A stretch of 64,000 nt of DNA from Paenibacillus timonensis. Its GTDB lineage: Bacteria; Bacillota; Bacilli; Paenibacillales; Paenibacillaceae. The notes under the pieces are model-generated. The model did not search any database and was not told the origin of the DNA. It was given only the letters and a program-made list of their open reading frames with translations. Made by a program: the position numbers and the translations under genes. Each line of letters begins with the position of its first letter. Position 1 is the stretch's first letter. The DNA lies in NCBI RefSeq assembly GCF_009725205.1, contig NZ_WNZY01000012.1:1-64000 (forward strand). Reading direction: 5' to 3'. Of this stretch, positions 35,077-44,483 are shown piece by piece.

Positions 35077-36171
35077 CTATACGCCGCTTTCGAATTCCAG
35101 TTCTTGCCGGGCAAAGTAACGCTCCAGTGCCAGTTCGATCAGCCGATCCAACAACGACTCATAGGCTACTCCAGTTTCGCGCCACAGAAGCGGATACATG
35201 CTGAAGGGAGTGAAGCCCGGCATCGTATTCACTTCGTTAATCCAAATCTTGTGATCCGATTTCCGCACAAAGAAATCGGCCCGGCACAACCCGCTGCCGG
35301 CAATGGCTTTAAACGCTCTGACCGCCAACTCGCGAATTCGATCAGCCAGTTCGGTATCGAGGGACGCAGGAATCAGCATCTGTGATTTACCGTCCAGGTA
35401 TTTGGCCTGGTAATCATAGTATTCTCCGGAAGAGACAATTTCTCCCGGCACGGAGGCAAGCGGTTCGTCGTTGCCGAGCACCCCAACTTCCACTTCGCGG
35501 GCGTCAACGAATTCCTCAACGATTACCTTCACATCGTAGCGGAAAGCTAGCGCCACGGATGCCAGCAATTCCTCACGTGTTCTCGCTTTGGAGATCCCGA
35601 CGCTAGAGCCTAAGTTCGCCGGTTTGACGAAGCAGGGGTAACCGAGCTTCTCTTCAATTCCTTGTACCAGCGTATGACTGGATCGCTCCCACTCCGTAGC
35701 GGTGAAGTAGCAGTAAGCGCATTGTTCGAGACCTGCTTCGGCGAACAGTTTTTTCATGATGACCTTATCCATTCCGGCTGCGGAAGCGAGCACCCCCGCT
35801 CCGACGTAAGGCAAATCGGCCATTTCGAAGAGCCCCTGGATGGTTCCATCTTCGCCGTTCGTTCCATGCAGAAGTGGAAATACCACGTCAATGTTGGATC
35901 GACCAGACGAAAGCTTGCTGAACAAGAGCCCCATTGCGGCTGACGTATCCCCTGCGCTCTCCCCAAGCTTCAAATCCTCCAGGGCGGCAAACGGCGCGTT
36001 TAACTTACCGCCGACCTTCCATTTCCCCTGCTTGTCGATATAAAAAGGAAGCAGTTCGTATTTGTCGTAATTAAATGCCTTAGATACGGCAAAAGCTGTC
36101 TGCAGCGAAACTTCATGTTCTCCCGATTTGCCTCCGTAGATAAGTCCTACGGTAATTCTATCCTGTCCCAT
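35077..36171 (-). CDS. ddl: D-alanine--D-alanine ligase
   Basis: A 364-residue ATP-grasp ligase that makes D-Ala-D-Ala for peptidoglycan precursors. Motifs are YGGKSGEHEVSL at the N-terminus, HGTNGEDGTIQG, the ATP-grasp lysine region GYPCFVKPANLGSSVGISK, EEFVDAREVEVGV and the metal-binding INEVNTMPGFT near residue 310. Length is typical. It is followed closely by the small gene and uvsE, and preceded by the amidase-like gene 40 bp away on the same strand. Nothing marks it as a D-Ala-D-Lac ligase, but that was judged by eye. Confidence 0.94.
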   Translation of the reverse strand: MGQDRITVGLIYGGKSGEHEVSLQTAFAVSKAFNYDKYELLPFYIDKQGKWKVGGKLNAPFAALEDLKLGESAGDTSAAMGLLFSKLSSGRSNIDVVFPLLHGTNGEDGTIQGLFEMADLPYVGAGVLASAAGMDKVIMKKLFAEAGLEQCAYCYFTATEWERSSHTLVQGIEEKLGYPCFVKPANLGSSVGISKARTREELLASVALAFRYDVKVIVEEFVDAREVEVGVLGNDEPLASVPGEIVSSGEYYDYQAKYLDGKSQMLIPASLDTELADRIRELAVRAFKAIAGSGLCRADFFVRKSDHKIWINEVNTMPGFTPFSMYPLLWRETGVAYESLLDRLIELALERYFARQELEFESGV

Positions 36172-36211
36172 AATAAACCTCTTTCCTTAAATAGGTAGTT
36201 CTCAGCCGACT

Positions 36212-37216
36212 TTAGAACCGGTCCGCGATATGAAAAAAACGATACACCGTATTGTCGGTCCAGGCATAGGAATCCCGGTAGTCCCAATAGCGGTGTTTGC
36301 TTGGCGTCGTATGGGCGTTGACCAGCGGCATTCCGCCGGCGTCAAACGCAGTTACGATGGTACTATGCTGAAACGTGCCGTTTCCGTCCCAGTCGTAGGC
36401 GATAACGTCTCCGAGCTGGAGTTGTTCCGGACGTTCGAGCAACTCGGCGCGAAGCCCATTTCGGCTTTGGCCGAGATGGCGTTCCAGCGCATTGGCGACA
36501 GACCAGCTGTAGCTCCACAGCTCCCGCCCGCCGACATGGCCTTTGTACCACCAGCCCGATTCTCTTTTTCCAGTATAGTTTATTGGGGCTCCGCCTGCAA
36601 AGAGACATTGGGAGATATAGTTCGTGCAGTCGACCTCGAAGGCGGCGAACTCCGGATTAAAACTGTCCCACCACCGATCGGCATATATAACAGCTTCCGC
36701 GCGCCGGTAGGCGATGCTGCGGGCACTGCCGCCCCCAAGGACATCGCGGTTTAAAAACGGCCTCGGCACAGCCCCTTTATGGCCTATCGCTTCGCCCTCA
36801 TCATTAGCAGGGAGCACCAACGCCGGATGTCGTTCATGAACCGGCTGCTCTACCTTGATGACGGTCCAGCCCGCACCGTCCCGCGCCAAAGTCAGGCGCT
36901 GCTTGTCGATTCGCTCCTCTTGGTGGCGAGCTCCTCCTTTTTCATAGTATATTTTTCGCGACAGTTGCAGATCGACCTCGATCTCGCCCTCGCGGTTTTC
37001 GATTTCGCGTACCAGCTTGGCCCGGGTCTCGCAGCGCAACGGCGCAGCCCCTCGAACACGATACCAACTCTCCAGCCTGCGCTTCCGTTCGCCCCGTTGC
37101 AGCAAATAATCCACATCGGTTACGACCGTGCCCCCGCTAGGCGTGCGATAGTCCACTTCATCCTGGTTTTGTTCGTTTACGTAAACCGATAACGTCTTTT
37201 TCCATTCATCCGCCAT
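36212..37216 (-). CDS. Putative amidase-domain protein (amidase_6)
   Basis: A 334-residue protein with no obvious signal peptide. The N-terminal half is charged and beta-rich. Residues about 170-334 match the amidase_6 domain, with the NlpC/P60-like nucleophile in EVDCTNYISQCL, a GDVIAYDWDGNGTFQHSTIV block carrying the His, and NAHTTPSKHRYWDY. The family is thought to cleave peptide or amide bonds in cell-wall material, but activity is unproven. I start at the ATG ending at 37216 after AAAAAGGAGG. A TATAAT at about 37250 could be its promoter, without a good -35. Confidence 0.8.
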   Translation of the reverse strand: MADEWKKTLSVYVNEQNQDEVDYRTPSGGTVVTDVDYLLQRGERKRRLESWYRVRGAAPLRCETRAKLVREIENREGEIEVDLQLSRKIYYEKGGARHQEERIDKQRLTLARDGAGWTVIKVEQPVHERHPALVLPANDEGEAIGHKGAVPRPFLNRDVLGGGSARSIAYRRAEAVIYADRWWDSFNPEFAAFEVDCTNYISQCLFAGGAPINYTGKRESGWWYKGHVGGRELWSYSWSVANALERHLGQSRNGLRAELLERPEQLQLGDVIAYDWDGNGTFQHSTIVTAFDAGGMPLVNAHTTPSKHRYWDYRDSYAWTDNTVYRFFHIADRF

Positions 37217-37362
37217 GCGTCCACGCCTCCTTTTTCCACTGTTAGTCATTATATGAAAGCCTCGGAGGGAGTATGTTTTGCACCTGTCCCGGAGGGGTCT
37301 GAAAACCCATTCATCCGCACCGGAGCAGCCTAAACAAGGTGAGATTTGGGTACAAAAAGTAC

Positions 37363-37391
37363 TTTACTCACCACGTGAGGGAAGGTATACT
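37363..37391 (+). promoter_or_regulatory. Promoter of acnA
   Basis: TTTACT (37363-37368), a 17-bp spacer and TATACT (37386-37391). The spacer contains CTCAC-CAC-GTGAG, a small palindrome that could be a regulator site. Confidence 0.75.
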
Positions 37392-37452
37392 TAAATCAAA
37401 GAAAATTTGAAATTATGTTTCATTAGGTGAAACTTACTAAGGAGGTTCATTC

Positions 37453-40167
37453 ATGTCAGCGAACGATTTTTTCTCCTCTGCCCGTACGCTGGAAGTCGGC
37501 GGCAAGAGCTACCGTTACTTCGACCTGCAGGCTCTCGAGCAACAAGGGCTTGGCAGCATTTCCAAGTTGCCGTTCTCGATTAAAGTGCTGCTTGAGGCCG
37601 CTGTACGTCAATACGACGGCAGAGCCATTACTCAGGAGCATGTGAAGCAAATCGCAGGTTGGAGCGAAGGCCGCGATGAGAATAAGGAGATTCCGTTTAT
37701 CCCCGCTCGTATTGTTTTGCAGGATTTCACCGGCGTGCCGGTTGTCGTTGACCTCGCCGCCATGCGCGATACCGTAAAGAAAGCCGGCGGCGATCCGAAG
37801 CAGATCAACCCGCTCGTGCCTGTTGATCTCGTTATCGACCACTCCGTTATGGTCGACGCGTTTGGTTCCCCGGATGCGCTCGAGTACAACATGAAGGTCG
37901 AGTTTGAGCGCAACGAGGAACGTTACCGCTTCCTGCGCTGGGCGCAAACCGCCTTCAACAACTTCCGTGCCGTACCTCCGGCTACCGGGATCGTTCACCA
38001 GGTGAACCTGGAGTATCTGGCTTCCGTGGCCGCTACCAAGACGGTGAACGGGGAAACGGTTGTCTACCCGGATTCCCTCGTCGGTACCGACTCCCATACG
38101 ACGATGATCAACGGCCTTGGCGTTGTTGGTTGGGGTGTTGGGGGGATCGAAGCCGAAGCTGGCATGCTGGGACAACCGCTTTATTTTGTTGCCCCGGAAG
38201 TCATCGGGTTTAAGCTGACCGGCAGTCTAGCCGAAGGCGCAACCGCGACCGACCTGGCGCTGACCGTAACCCAAATGCTGCGCAAGAAAGGCGTCGTTGG
38301 CAAATTCGTAGAATTCTACGGCCCGGGCCTGGCGAACATCGGCCTCGCCGATCGCGCGACCGTGGCAAATATGGCCCCGGAATACGGCGCAACGATCGGT
38401 TATTTCCCGGTAGATACGGAAACGCTCGCTTACTTGCGCGGCACCGGCCGCTCCGAAGAGCAAATCGCTCTTGTTGAAGCGTATTACAAAGCGCAAGGCA
38501 TGTTCCGCACGAACGATACGCCAGATCCGGAATTCTCCGATCTGATCGAGCTGGATCTTGGCTCCGTTGTACCAAGCTTAGCTGGCCCTAAACGTCCGCA
38601 GGACCGCATCGAGCTCACTGCGATGAAGGAAAGCTTCAACACCATCATCCGCACGCCGGTTGAGAAAGGCGGCTACGGCCTCAGCGAAGAAAAAATCGAA
38701 CAGTCCGTGCCGGTGAAGCATCCGAACGGCTCGACCAGCGAACTGAAAGCCGGGGCGGTTGTCATCGCGGCGATCACGAGCTGCACGAACACCTCCAACC
38801 CAAGCGTCATGGTCGGCGCCGGCCTGCTGGCGAAGAAAGCCGTAGAACGCGGTCTAACCAAACCGGGTTACGTGAAGAGCAGCTTGACGCCAGGTTCGCT
38901 CGTGGTCACCGAGTACCTGCAAAAAGCCGGCCTGATCGAGCCGCTGGAAGCTCTCGGCTTCCACGTTGCCGGTTACGGCTGCGCAACCTGTATCGGGAAC
39001 TCCGGGCCATTGCCGGACGAAGTCAGCACGGCAATCGCCGATAACGATCTGACCGTTGCGGCGGTCCTCTCGGGCAACCGGAACTTCGAAGGTCGCGTCC
39101 ATGCCCAGGTGAAAGCCAACTATCTGGCTTCCCCGCCGCTTGTCGTCGCTTACGCGTTGGCCGGCACAGTCAACATCGACCTGCAAAACGATCCGATCGG
39201 CTACGATCGCGACAATCAGCCGGTCTACCTGAAGGACATCTGGCCTTCTTCCGCGGAAATCAAGGAAGCGATCGGCCAATCGGTGAGTCCGGAGATGTTC
39301 CGCAGCAAATACGAGCACGTCTTCACGCAAAACGAACGGTGGAACTCGATTCCGGTTCCGCAAGGCGAGCTGTACGAGTGGGATGAGAAATCGACTTACA
39401 TCCAGAACCCGCCATTCTTCGAGAAGATTGGCGAGGGGCTGTCCGACATCGCCGACATCCGCGGCGCTCGCGTACTGGCCCTGCTTGGCGATTCGGTCAC
39501 GACCGACCATATCTCCCCGGCGGGTAACATTTCACCAAACAGCCCTGGGGGCCAATATTTGACCGATCATGGCGTCGAACGGAAGGACTTCAACTCCTAC
39601 GGTTCCCGCCGCGGTAACCACGAGGTCATGATGCGCGGCACATTCGCGAACATCCGTATCCGCAACCAAGTGGCGCCGGGCACAGAAGGCGGCGTAACCA
39701 AGTATCTGCCAACGGATGAAGTGATGTCCATCTACGACGCTTCGATGAAATATCAAGCAGGCGGCCAGAACCTCGTCGTCATCGCCGGCAAAGAATACGG
39801 CACCGGCAGCTCCCGCGACTGGGCAGCTAAAGGCACGTATCTGCTGGGTGTCAAAGCGGTCATTGCCGAGAGCTTCGAACGGATCCACCGCAGCAACCTG
39901 GTTGGCATGGGCGTTCTGCCGCTGCAGTTCCAGGAAGGCGTGAGCTGGAAAACGCTGGCCATCGACGGTACCGAAACGTTTGATATCGACGGACTCAGCA
40001 ATGACGTGAAGCCGGGTCAAGAATTGACCGTAACGGCAACTCGCGCGGACGGGACTACGTTCCAATTCCCGGCTATCGCCCGTCTCGACAGCATGGTTGA
40101 CGTCGATTACTACCACAACGGCGGCATCCTGCAAACGGTATTGCGTCAAATGATTGCTTCAAACTGA
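37453..40167 (+). CDS. acnA: Aconitate hydratase
   Basis: A 904-residue AcnA/IRP-type aconitase of the TCA cycle, interconverting citrate and isocitrate with a [4Fe-4S] cluster. The cluster cysteines are Cys444 in TSCTNTSNP and Cys510 and Cys513 in [10 protein letters not shown]. The C-terminal swivel domain has [16 protein letters not shown]. Length is as expected. The start follows AAGGAGG. It is monocistronic with its own promoter and a strong terminator. In Bacillus this protein also binds RNA when the cluster is lost; whether that holds here is not shown by the sequence. Confidence 0.97.
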   Translation: MSANDFFSSARTLEVGGKSYRYFDLQALEQQGLGSISKLPFSIKVLLEAAVRQYDGRAITQEHVKQIAGWSEGRDENKEIPFIPARIVLQDFTGVPVVVDLAAMRDTVKKAGGDPKQINPLVPVDLVIDHSVMVDAFGSPDALEYNMKVEFERNEERYRFLRWAQTAFNNFRAVPPATGIVHQVNLEYLASVAATKTVNGETVVYPDSLVGTDSHTTMINGLGVVGWGVGGIEAEAGMLGQPLYFVAPEVIGFKLTGSLAEGATATDLALTVTQMLRKKGVVGKFVEFYGPGLANIGLADRATVANMAPEYGATIGYFPVDTETLAYLRGTGRSEEQIALVEAYYKAQGMFRTNDTPDPEFSDLIELDLGSVVPSLAGPKRPQDRIELTAMKESFNTIIRTPVEKGGYGLSEEKIEQSVPVKHPNGSTSELKAGAVVIAAITSCTNTSNPSVMVGAGLLAKKAVERGLTKPGYVKSSLTPGSLVVTEYLQKAGLIEPLEALGFHVAGYGCATCIGNSGPLPDEVSTAIADNDLTVAAVLSGNRNFEGRVHAQVKANYLASPPLVVAYALAGTVNIDLQNDPIGYDRDNQPVYLKDIWPSSAEIKEAIGQSVSPEMFRSKYEHVFTQNERWNSIPVPQGELYEWDEKSTYIQNPPFFEKIGEGLSDIADIRGARVLALLGDSVTTDHISPAGNISPNSPGGQYLTDHGVERKDFNSYGSRRGNHEVMMRGTFANIRIRNQVAPGTEGGVTKYLPTDEVMSIYDASMKYQAGGQNLVVIAGKEYGTGSSRDWAAKGTYLLGVKAVIAESFERIHRSNLVGMGVLPLQFQEGVSWKTLAIDGTETFDIDGLSNDVKPGQELTVTATRADGTTFQFPAIARLDSMVDVDYYHNGGILQTVLRQMIASN

Positions 40168-40187
40168 TCATCCAACCTTTTCTATAT

Positions 40188-40225
40188 AAAAGAGTTCCCT
40201 TCAACCTTATGAAGGGAACTCTTTT
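40188..40225. terminator. Bidirectional terminator of acnA and the GNAT gene
   Basis: AAAAGAGTTCCCTTC (40188-40202) and GAAGGGAACTCTTTT (40211-40225) make a 15-bp perfect stem. The minus-strand GNAT stop codon lies in its loop, so one arm encodes that protein's last residues. Confidence 0.93.
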
Positions 40226-41082
40226 CTTTTGCAGACGTAGTATCGCGATTCCGATACAATTGCAAAACCAGTCTTGCGGTACAACTCCAATGCGCTGCGG
40301 TTATCTGCGGCCACGCTCAAGCGGATCCTCGTACGGCCCTGCGCCAGAAGCAACCGCACGGTTTGGGCTAGCATCTCTCCTCCATACCCACGCCCCTGTT
40401 GGGACGGAAGCACGCAAAAATCGTGGATCACCACCGTTTCGTTCCCCAGAAGATTGACGCGAATCAAGCCGATCCGCTCTTCCCCGCAGCAGCCGATATA
40501 GTTGTGGCGGCTGGGCTCCCGAGTATGGCCCAAATACTGAATAGTCCACTCCTCGGTATCGCCAAACGCCTGCGACAAGCAACGTACCATAAAGCCAAAA
40601 TCCTCAAGCTCCTCCGGACGAAGCGTCAGGTCCGCGTGACCGGCTGAATCTTCTTGCCAGGAGGTGAGTTCCATGGCGAACTGCGAGCCGACAAACCGCG
40701 TGCCCAGATGCTCCACACAGCGTAAGCCGGGTTCGGAATCGGCGGGAACCTTAAACCGGTAGGTTTGGATCCCCTGCTCGTCCATCTCCGTGATCGCAGC
40801 CTCCAGCAACCGTCGGAATACCCCTTGGCGGCGCGATTCCGGGTGAACCATGGCGATTAAGTTCGCCTCCACCCCATCCGCGGTATACCAACCTAAATAT
40901 CCGCGCAGACTCCCTTCCACCTGGTAGAGATAGGCGTGATCGCCGCTTTCTTTGCTCAAGTTATCCAGACCGATGTTCAATTTTGACCCGTCCGCTTGAC
41001 GGCAAACTTGCTCCAGCCAGTGAATCGGTTCCAGCGATTCCGGCATAACTTCCGATAGCTTTACGATGATATAGGATGGCAC
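40207..41082 (-). CDS. Tandem GNAT N-acetyltransferase
   Basis: A 291-residue cytosolic protein with two GNAT domains. The first (about 1-130) has MVHPESRRQGVFRRLL. The second (about 150-285) has VLPSQQGRGYGGEML, the acetyl-CoA pyrophosphate-binding loop, and NRSALELYRKTGF. In such tandem proteins usually one half is catalytic; the second has the better Q/R-x-x-G-x-G/A motif. The acceptor is unknown. It is divergent from the GntR gene. Its stop lies within the shared terminator hairpin. Confidence 0.87.
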   Translation of the reverse strand: MPSYIIVKLSEVMPESLEPIHWLEQVCRQADGSKLNIGLDNLSKESGDHAYLYQVEGSLRGYLGWYTADGVEANLIAMVHPESRRQGVFRRLLEAAITEMDEQGIQTYRFKVPADSEPGLRCVEHLGTRFVGSQFAMELTSWQEDSAGHADLTLRPEELEDFGFMVRCLSQAFGDTEEWTIQYLGHTREPSRHNYIGCCGEERIGLIRVNLLGNETVVIHDFCVLPSQQGRGYGGEMLAQTVRLLLAQGRTRIRLSVAADNRSALELYRKTGFAIVSESRYYVCKRKEFPS

Positions 41083-41137
41083 CGATTCAGCCCCCTTCTA
41101 TTTGTAAAAGAACATGTTAATAAAACCAAACGACTAC

Positions 41138-41179
41138 TTTACACTACAACAACCATCTGTTATATTATAAGTATAACAG
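41138..41179 (+). promoter_or_regulatory. Promoter and palindromic operator of gntR
   Basis: TTTACA (41138-41143), a 17-bp spacer and TATATT (41161-41166). The inverted repeat CTGTTATA-N7-TATAACAG (41157-41179) covers the -10 box, so a repressor bound there would block transcription. The GntR product is the natural candidate. Confidence 0.8.
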
Positions 41180-41207
41180 TTAGAACAAGAGAAGGAGATG
41201 CCACATT

Positions 41208-41594
41208 GTGATTATACAGCTGGATTTACAATCGGATGTCCCGATTTATACGCAGCTGGTCCATCAAATTATTGAGGGAATTGCCAGCGGGCAGCTTCAA
41301 TTGGGGGAGCCCCTGCCATCGGTACGAAGTCTGGCTTCTGACATCGGCGTTAACCTGCATACCGTGAACAAAGCCTACACGCTGCTGAAGCAGGAAGGAT
41401 ATATTCAGGTCCATCGCCAAAAAGGCGTCGTCATTGATCCGGAGGGTATGCCCCCGGTGACTCCCGAATTCCGCGAGAAACAACGGCGAGAACTGCGTCC
41501 GATCGTAGCGGAGGCCATCTGCCGAGGGATCGAGAAGGACGAGTTGCTCTCCCTAGTGGAACAAATCCACCAAGAAATTACTCGAGAGGAGTAG
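41208..41594 (+). CDS. YtrA-subfamily GntR transcriptional regulator
   Basis: A 128-residue repressor. The winged helix (residues about 10-75: YTQLVHQIIEGIASGQLQLGEPLPS, VNLHTVNKAYTLLKQEGYI) is followed by a short alpha-helical dimerisation tail, as in YtrA-type GntR proteins. The start is GTG at 41208 with GAAGGAG 10 nt upstream. The 23-bp palindrome over its own promoter suggests autoregulation. The next two genes follow at 6 bp and 23 bp and probably form one operon, so they are its likely targets. Confidence 0.92.
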   Translation: MIIQLDLQSDVPIYTQLVHQIIEGIASGQLQLGEPLPSVRSLASDIGVNLHTVNKAYTLLKQEGYIQVHRQKGVVIDPEGMPPVTPEFREKQRRELRPIVAEAICRGIEKDELLSLVEQIHQEITREE

Positions 41595-41600
41595 TGCCCT

Positions 41601-42707
41601 ATGATGTTTCTATCTACCTTGTTATTGCTGCTTATGTTTGTACCCCTGGTAGCATCTCTGGCCTTCATGCCTTATTTGACCCGGGAAACGGTAAGCTTCG
41701 GCGTATCGGTCAGCCCGGAGCAGTATTGGAGCGAACCGATCCGTCGGTTACGTCGGCAATATGCCGCTGTGAGCGGGGGAATTTATTCCCTGTTGCTGAT
41801 TGCGTGCCTGCTTAGTGTATGGAACAAGGACGGGAACGCCCAAGGAGTCTGGTTTAGCGTTTATATCGGATTGACGATTATCTTCTCTACGGCCCTCTAC
41901 CTTGTATTTTATTTCCGTATGAAAAAGATCCGTCCGGCCTTGCCAGTCGCTTCCTCCGCTCCCACTCTACTGGCGGTGGACACCGGCTTTCGCCGGCAAA
42001 AGCTGGCGCTTTCCGGCAAGTGGTTCTTGATCCACGCAGGGATTATTGCCGCCAGTGTAGCCTTGGTGTTAAGCCAATACGCCGCCATACCAGATCCCGT
42101 CGCGATGAAGTTTGACTTCTCCGGGGAAGTCGTCCGCAGCGCCGCCAAATCTTACCGCGTCGTGTTGTTTCCCAACGTGATGCAGGTGATTATGACTATA
42201 TTGTTCGGGTTTGTCAACTGGTCGATTCAACACAGCAAGCAGCAGCTTCAAGCCGCCGACCCGGAACGTTCACTCCGCCAAAACGTCGCGTTCCGTCGCA
42301 GATGGTCCGTTTTTACACTCGCGTCCTCGCTGGCGTTGATCTTGATGTTCTCTTTCATGCAAGTGAACCTGATTCGCCCAATGGACAAGAACATCATCAC
42401 GCTAGTTAGCATGGCCGTCCCCGTCTTCATCGTGCTGTTCGCGTTGGTGTTATCCTTCACCACGGGACAAGGCGGAAGCCGAATCGGCCGCGGTACCGCA
42501 GCAGCTACCGGCACAAGCACAGCACCGGTTCCGGATGACCGCTACTGGAAGCTAGGTTCCATTTACTTCAATCCGCAAGACCCATCGTTATTTGTCGAGA
42601 AGCGAAGCGGCATCGGCTGGACGATGAATTTTGCTAATCCGCTATCCTGGATTACCCTGCTTGGCATTCTGGCCGTCATCGGTTGGTCTTCCTGGCTCGC
42701 AAAATAG
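41601..42707 (+). CDS. DUF1648/DUF5808 membrane protein
   Basis: A 368-residue membrane protein with about seven helices. The middle carries a DUF1648 segment (IPDPVAMKFDFSGEVV), the domain also found in the SdpI immunity protein. The C-terminus (WKLGSIYFNPQDPSLFVEKR, GIGWTMNFA) is a DUF5808-type motif. Members often sit beside YtrA-like GntR regulators, as here. A role in resistance to envelope-active compounds is possible but unproven. The ATG follows GAGAGGAG, and a second ATG directly follows it. Confidence 0.82.
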   Translation: MMFLSTLLLLLMFVPLVASLAFMPYLTRETVSFGVSVSPEQYWSEPIRRLRRQYAAVSGGIYSLLLIACLLSVWNKDGNAQGVWFSVYIGLTIIFSTALYLVFYFRMKKIRPALPVASSAPTLLAVDTGFRRQKLALSGKWFLIHAGIIAASVALVLSQYAAIPDPVAMKFDFSGEVVRSAAKSYRVVLFPNVMQVIMTILFGFVNWSIQHSKQQLQAADPERSLRQNVAFRRRWSVFTLASSLALILMFSFMQVNLIRPMDKNIITLVSMAVPVFIVLFALVLSFTTGQGGSRIGRGTAAATGTSTAPVPDDRYWKLGSIYFNPQDPSLFVEKRSGIGWTMNFANPLSWITLLGILAVIGWSSWLAK

Positions 42708-42730
42708 AAGTTATTAAGGAGGAGATTACG

Positions 42731-44356
42731 ATGACCAAACGATCCCGATTGTTCAAAAACGCTGCCGCCGCTACGCTGGCGCTCAGTCTGACCCTTCCGT
42801 CCGCTTCCGCCTTCGCGGCGAAGCAAAGCGCCACAGCGCTAGCCCCGGTACGGGAAGCTGCCGAAGGTTTTGGCGCACAAGTCCACTGGGAGTCCGGTAG
42901 CGCTACGATCCTTGTAACGAAGGATGGCCATAAGCTGGTGCTAACGATCGGTTCGGCGGAGGCTCTGCTTGACGGAAATCGCGTTGTTTTAGACGAGCCG
43001 GTACGTATTGCTGACGGCCGCGCTCTAGTTGACGCTGATTTTCTTGCTAAGGCGTTTGAAGTAAAGAGCACGAATCAGCCTGAAGTCGGGGCGAAAGATC
43101 ACGCCGACTTGTTCTTGAACGCGCTGCTTGACGGAAACGGTGCCGAAGCAGTGAAATATGTCAGCCCTTCTTCGTCCTATGCCCTCCCGGCCGCCATGCT
43201 GAACCAGCTGTGGGCCAACTATGAAACGATTTTTGGCAAAGCGGCGGGCGCTCCGTCCAAAAGCGAAACGACCAACTCGATACATCGCAACGTAACGTAT
43301 GCGTTCCAAACGGCGGCGTTTCCGGTGAACCTGACGCTTCGGCTTAACACCGCCGGGGAGATCGATGATATGTATATCGCCGCTGCGACCAGCTCGGCAT
43401 ACCAAAAACCCGCCTACGACGACGCTGCCGCTTACACCGAGCGAGAAGTAACCGTTGGCGAAGGCGCCATGGCCCTCCCGGGCACATTGACGCTGCCAGC
43501 CGCGGGCAAAGGTCCTTACCCGGCAGTAGTGCTCGTGCACGGCTCCGGCACGAACGACCGGAACGAGGCGATTGGCAGCTCCAAGCCCTTCCGTGACCTC
43601 GCGGTTGGTTTGGCTGCGCAAGGCATCGCCGTGCTGCGCTACGACAAGGTGTCGTACGAGCATACGTTCAAGGTTGCAGCGGATCCGAAGTTCACACTAA
43701 AGAAAGAGACCGTCGACGATGCTCTGAAGGCGGTCGCATTATTGAAACAAACGCCGGAGATCGATGCTTCTCGCATCTTCGTCGCCGGTCACAGCCAAGG
43801 CGGCTACGCTATGCCGCTCATTACCGCAGGTGATGCTAACGGCGACATCGCCGGGACGATTTTGTTGTCCGGGCCTAGCGGTAAATTCGCTGACGTGCTA
43901 GCCGAGCAGCAAGCCGAACTCGTCAACCGTGTGAAGCAGCTTGGCCAGGACCCGGCGCCTTACGAGCAGCAAGCGGCTGTGTACACGTCGATCGCCGCGA
44001 TGGTCAACGACCCGCAGTATACGATTGACCATATGCCGGAGCAATTCCCGTCCCAGCCTGCTTACTGGTGGTTCGAGCAGAAAAATTATGTGCCGGCCGA
44101 GCTCGCCAAGCAGCAGTCCGGCCCGATGTTGATCCTGCAAGGCGAGAACGATTGGCAGGTGACGATGAAACAGTTCGAAGGTTGGAAAACGGCGATGCAG
44201 AACCGCAAAGACGTCACGTTCAAGTCGTATCCACAGGTCAATCATCTTCTGGCCGAAGTGGACGGCCTATCCATCGGCGCCGAATACACCCAGCCGTCCA
44301 ACGTGTCCAAAGAGATCGTCGACGATATCGCGGCTTGGGTTCGCGGGACCAAGTAA
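42731..44356 (+). CDS. Secreted alpha/beta hydrolase with N-terminal stalk-like domain
   Basis: A 541-residue exported hydrolase. The signal peptide (about 1-30, ending ASAFAAK) leads into a stalk/copper-amine-oxidase-N-like domain (about 35-110), then a DUF3887-like region (about 120-225). The alpha/beta hydrolase domain follows, with the oxyanion motif VLVHGSGTNDRNE, nucleophile elbow GHSQGG, and catalytic Asp and His near GENDW and NHLL. Substrate unknown; esterase or peptidase-like activity is likely. The ATG follows AAGGAGGAG, 23 bp after the membrane-protein gene, so it probably belongs to the gntR operon. Confidence 0.85.
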   Translation: MTKRSRLFKNAAAATLALSLTLPSASAFAAKQSATALAPVREAAEGFGAQVHWESGSATILVTKDGHKLVLTIGSAEALLDGNRVVLDEPVRIADGRALVDADFLAKAFEVKSTNQPEVGAKDHADLFLNALLDGNGAEAVKYVSPSSSYALPAAMLNQLWANYETIFGKAAGAPSKSETTNSIHRNVTYAFQTAAFPVNLTLRLNTAGEIDDMYIAAATSSAYQKPAYDDAAAYTEREVTVGEGAMALPGTLTLPAAGKGPYPAVVLVHGSGTNDRNEAIGSSKPFRDLAVGLAAQGIAVLRYDKVSYEHTFKVAADPKFTLKKETVDDALKAVALLKQTPEIDASRIFVAGHSQGGYAMPLITAGDANGDIAGTILLSGPSGKFADVLAEQQAELVNRVKQLGQDPAPYEQQAAVYTSIAAMVNDPQYTIDHMPEQFPSQPAYWWFEQKNYVPAELAKQQSGPMLILQGENDWQVTMKQFEGWKTAMQNRKDVTFKSYPQVNHLLAEVDGLSIGAEYTQPSNVSKEIVDDIAAWVRGTK

Positions 44357-44391
44357 GCCGCGCTGTGCTTACTGCCCCCTCGATGCCAACA

Positions 44392-44420
44392 AAGCCCGCC
44401 CCATAAGGGGCGGGCTTTTG
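44392..44420 (+). terminator. Terminator of the gntR operon
   Basis: AAGCCCGCCCC (44392-44402) and GGGGCGGGCTT (44407-44417) form an 11-bp perfect stem with a 4-nt loop. The T-run is short (TTTTG). Confidence 0.85.
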
Positions 44421-44483
44421 CGTGCTCAAGACACAGGATGCCGCGACACACGGAGTCACAAATAATAAGGTGATCCAATCACC

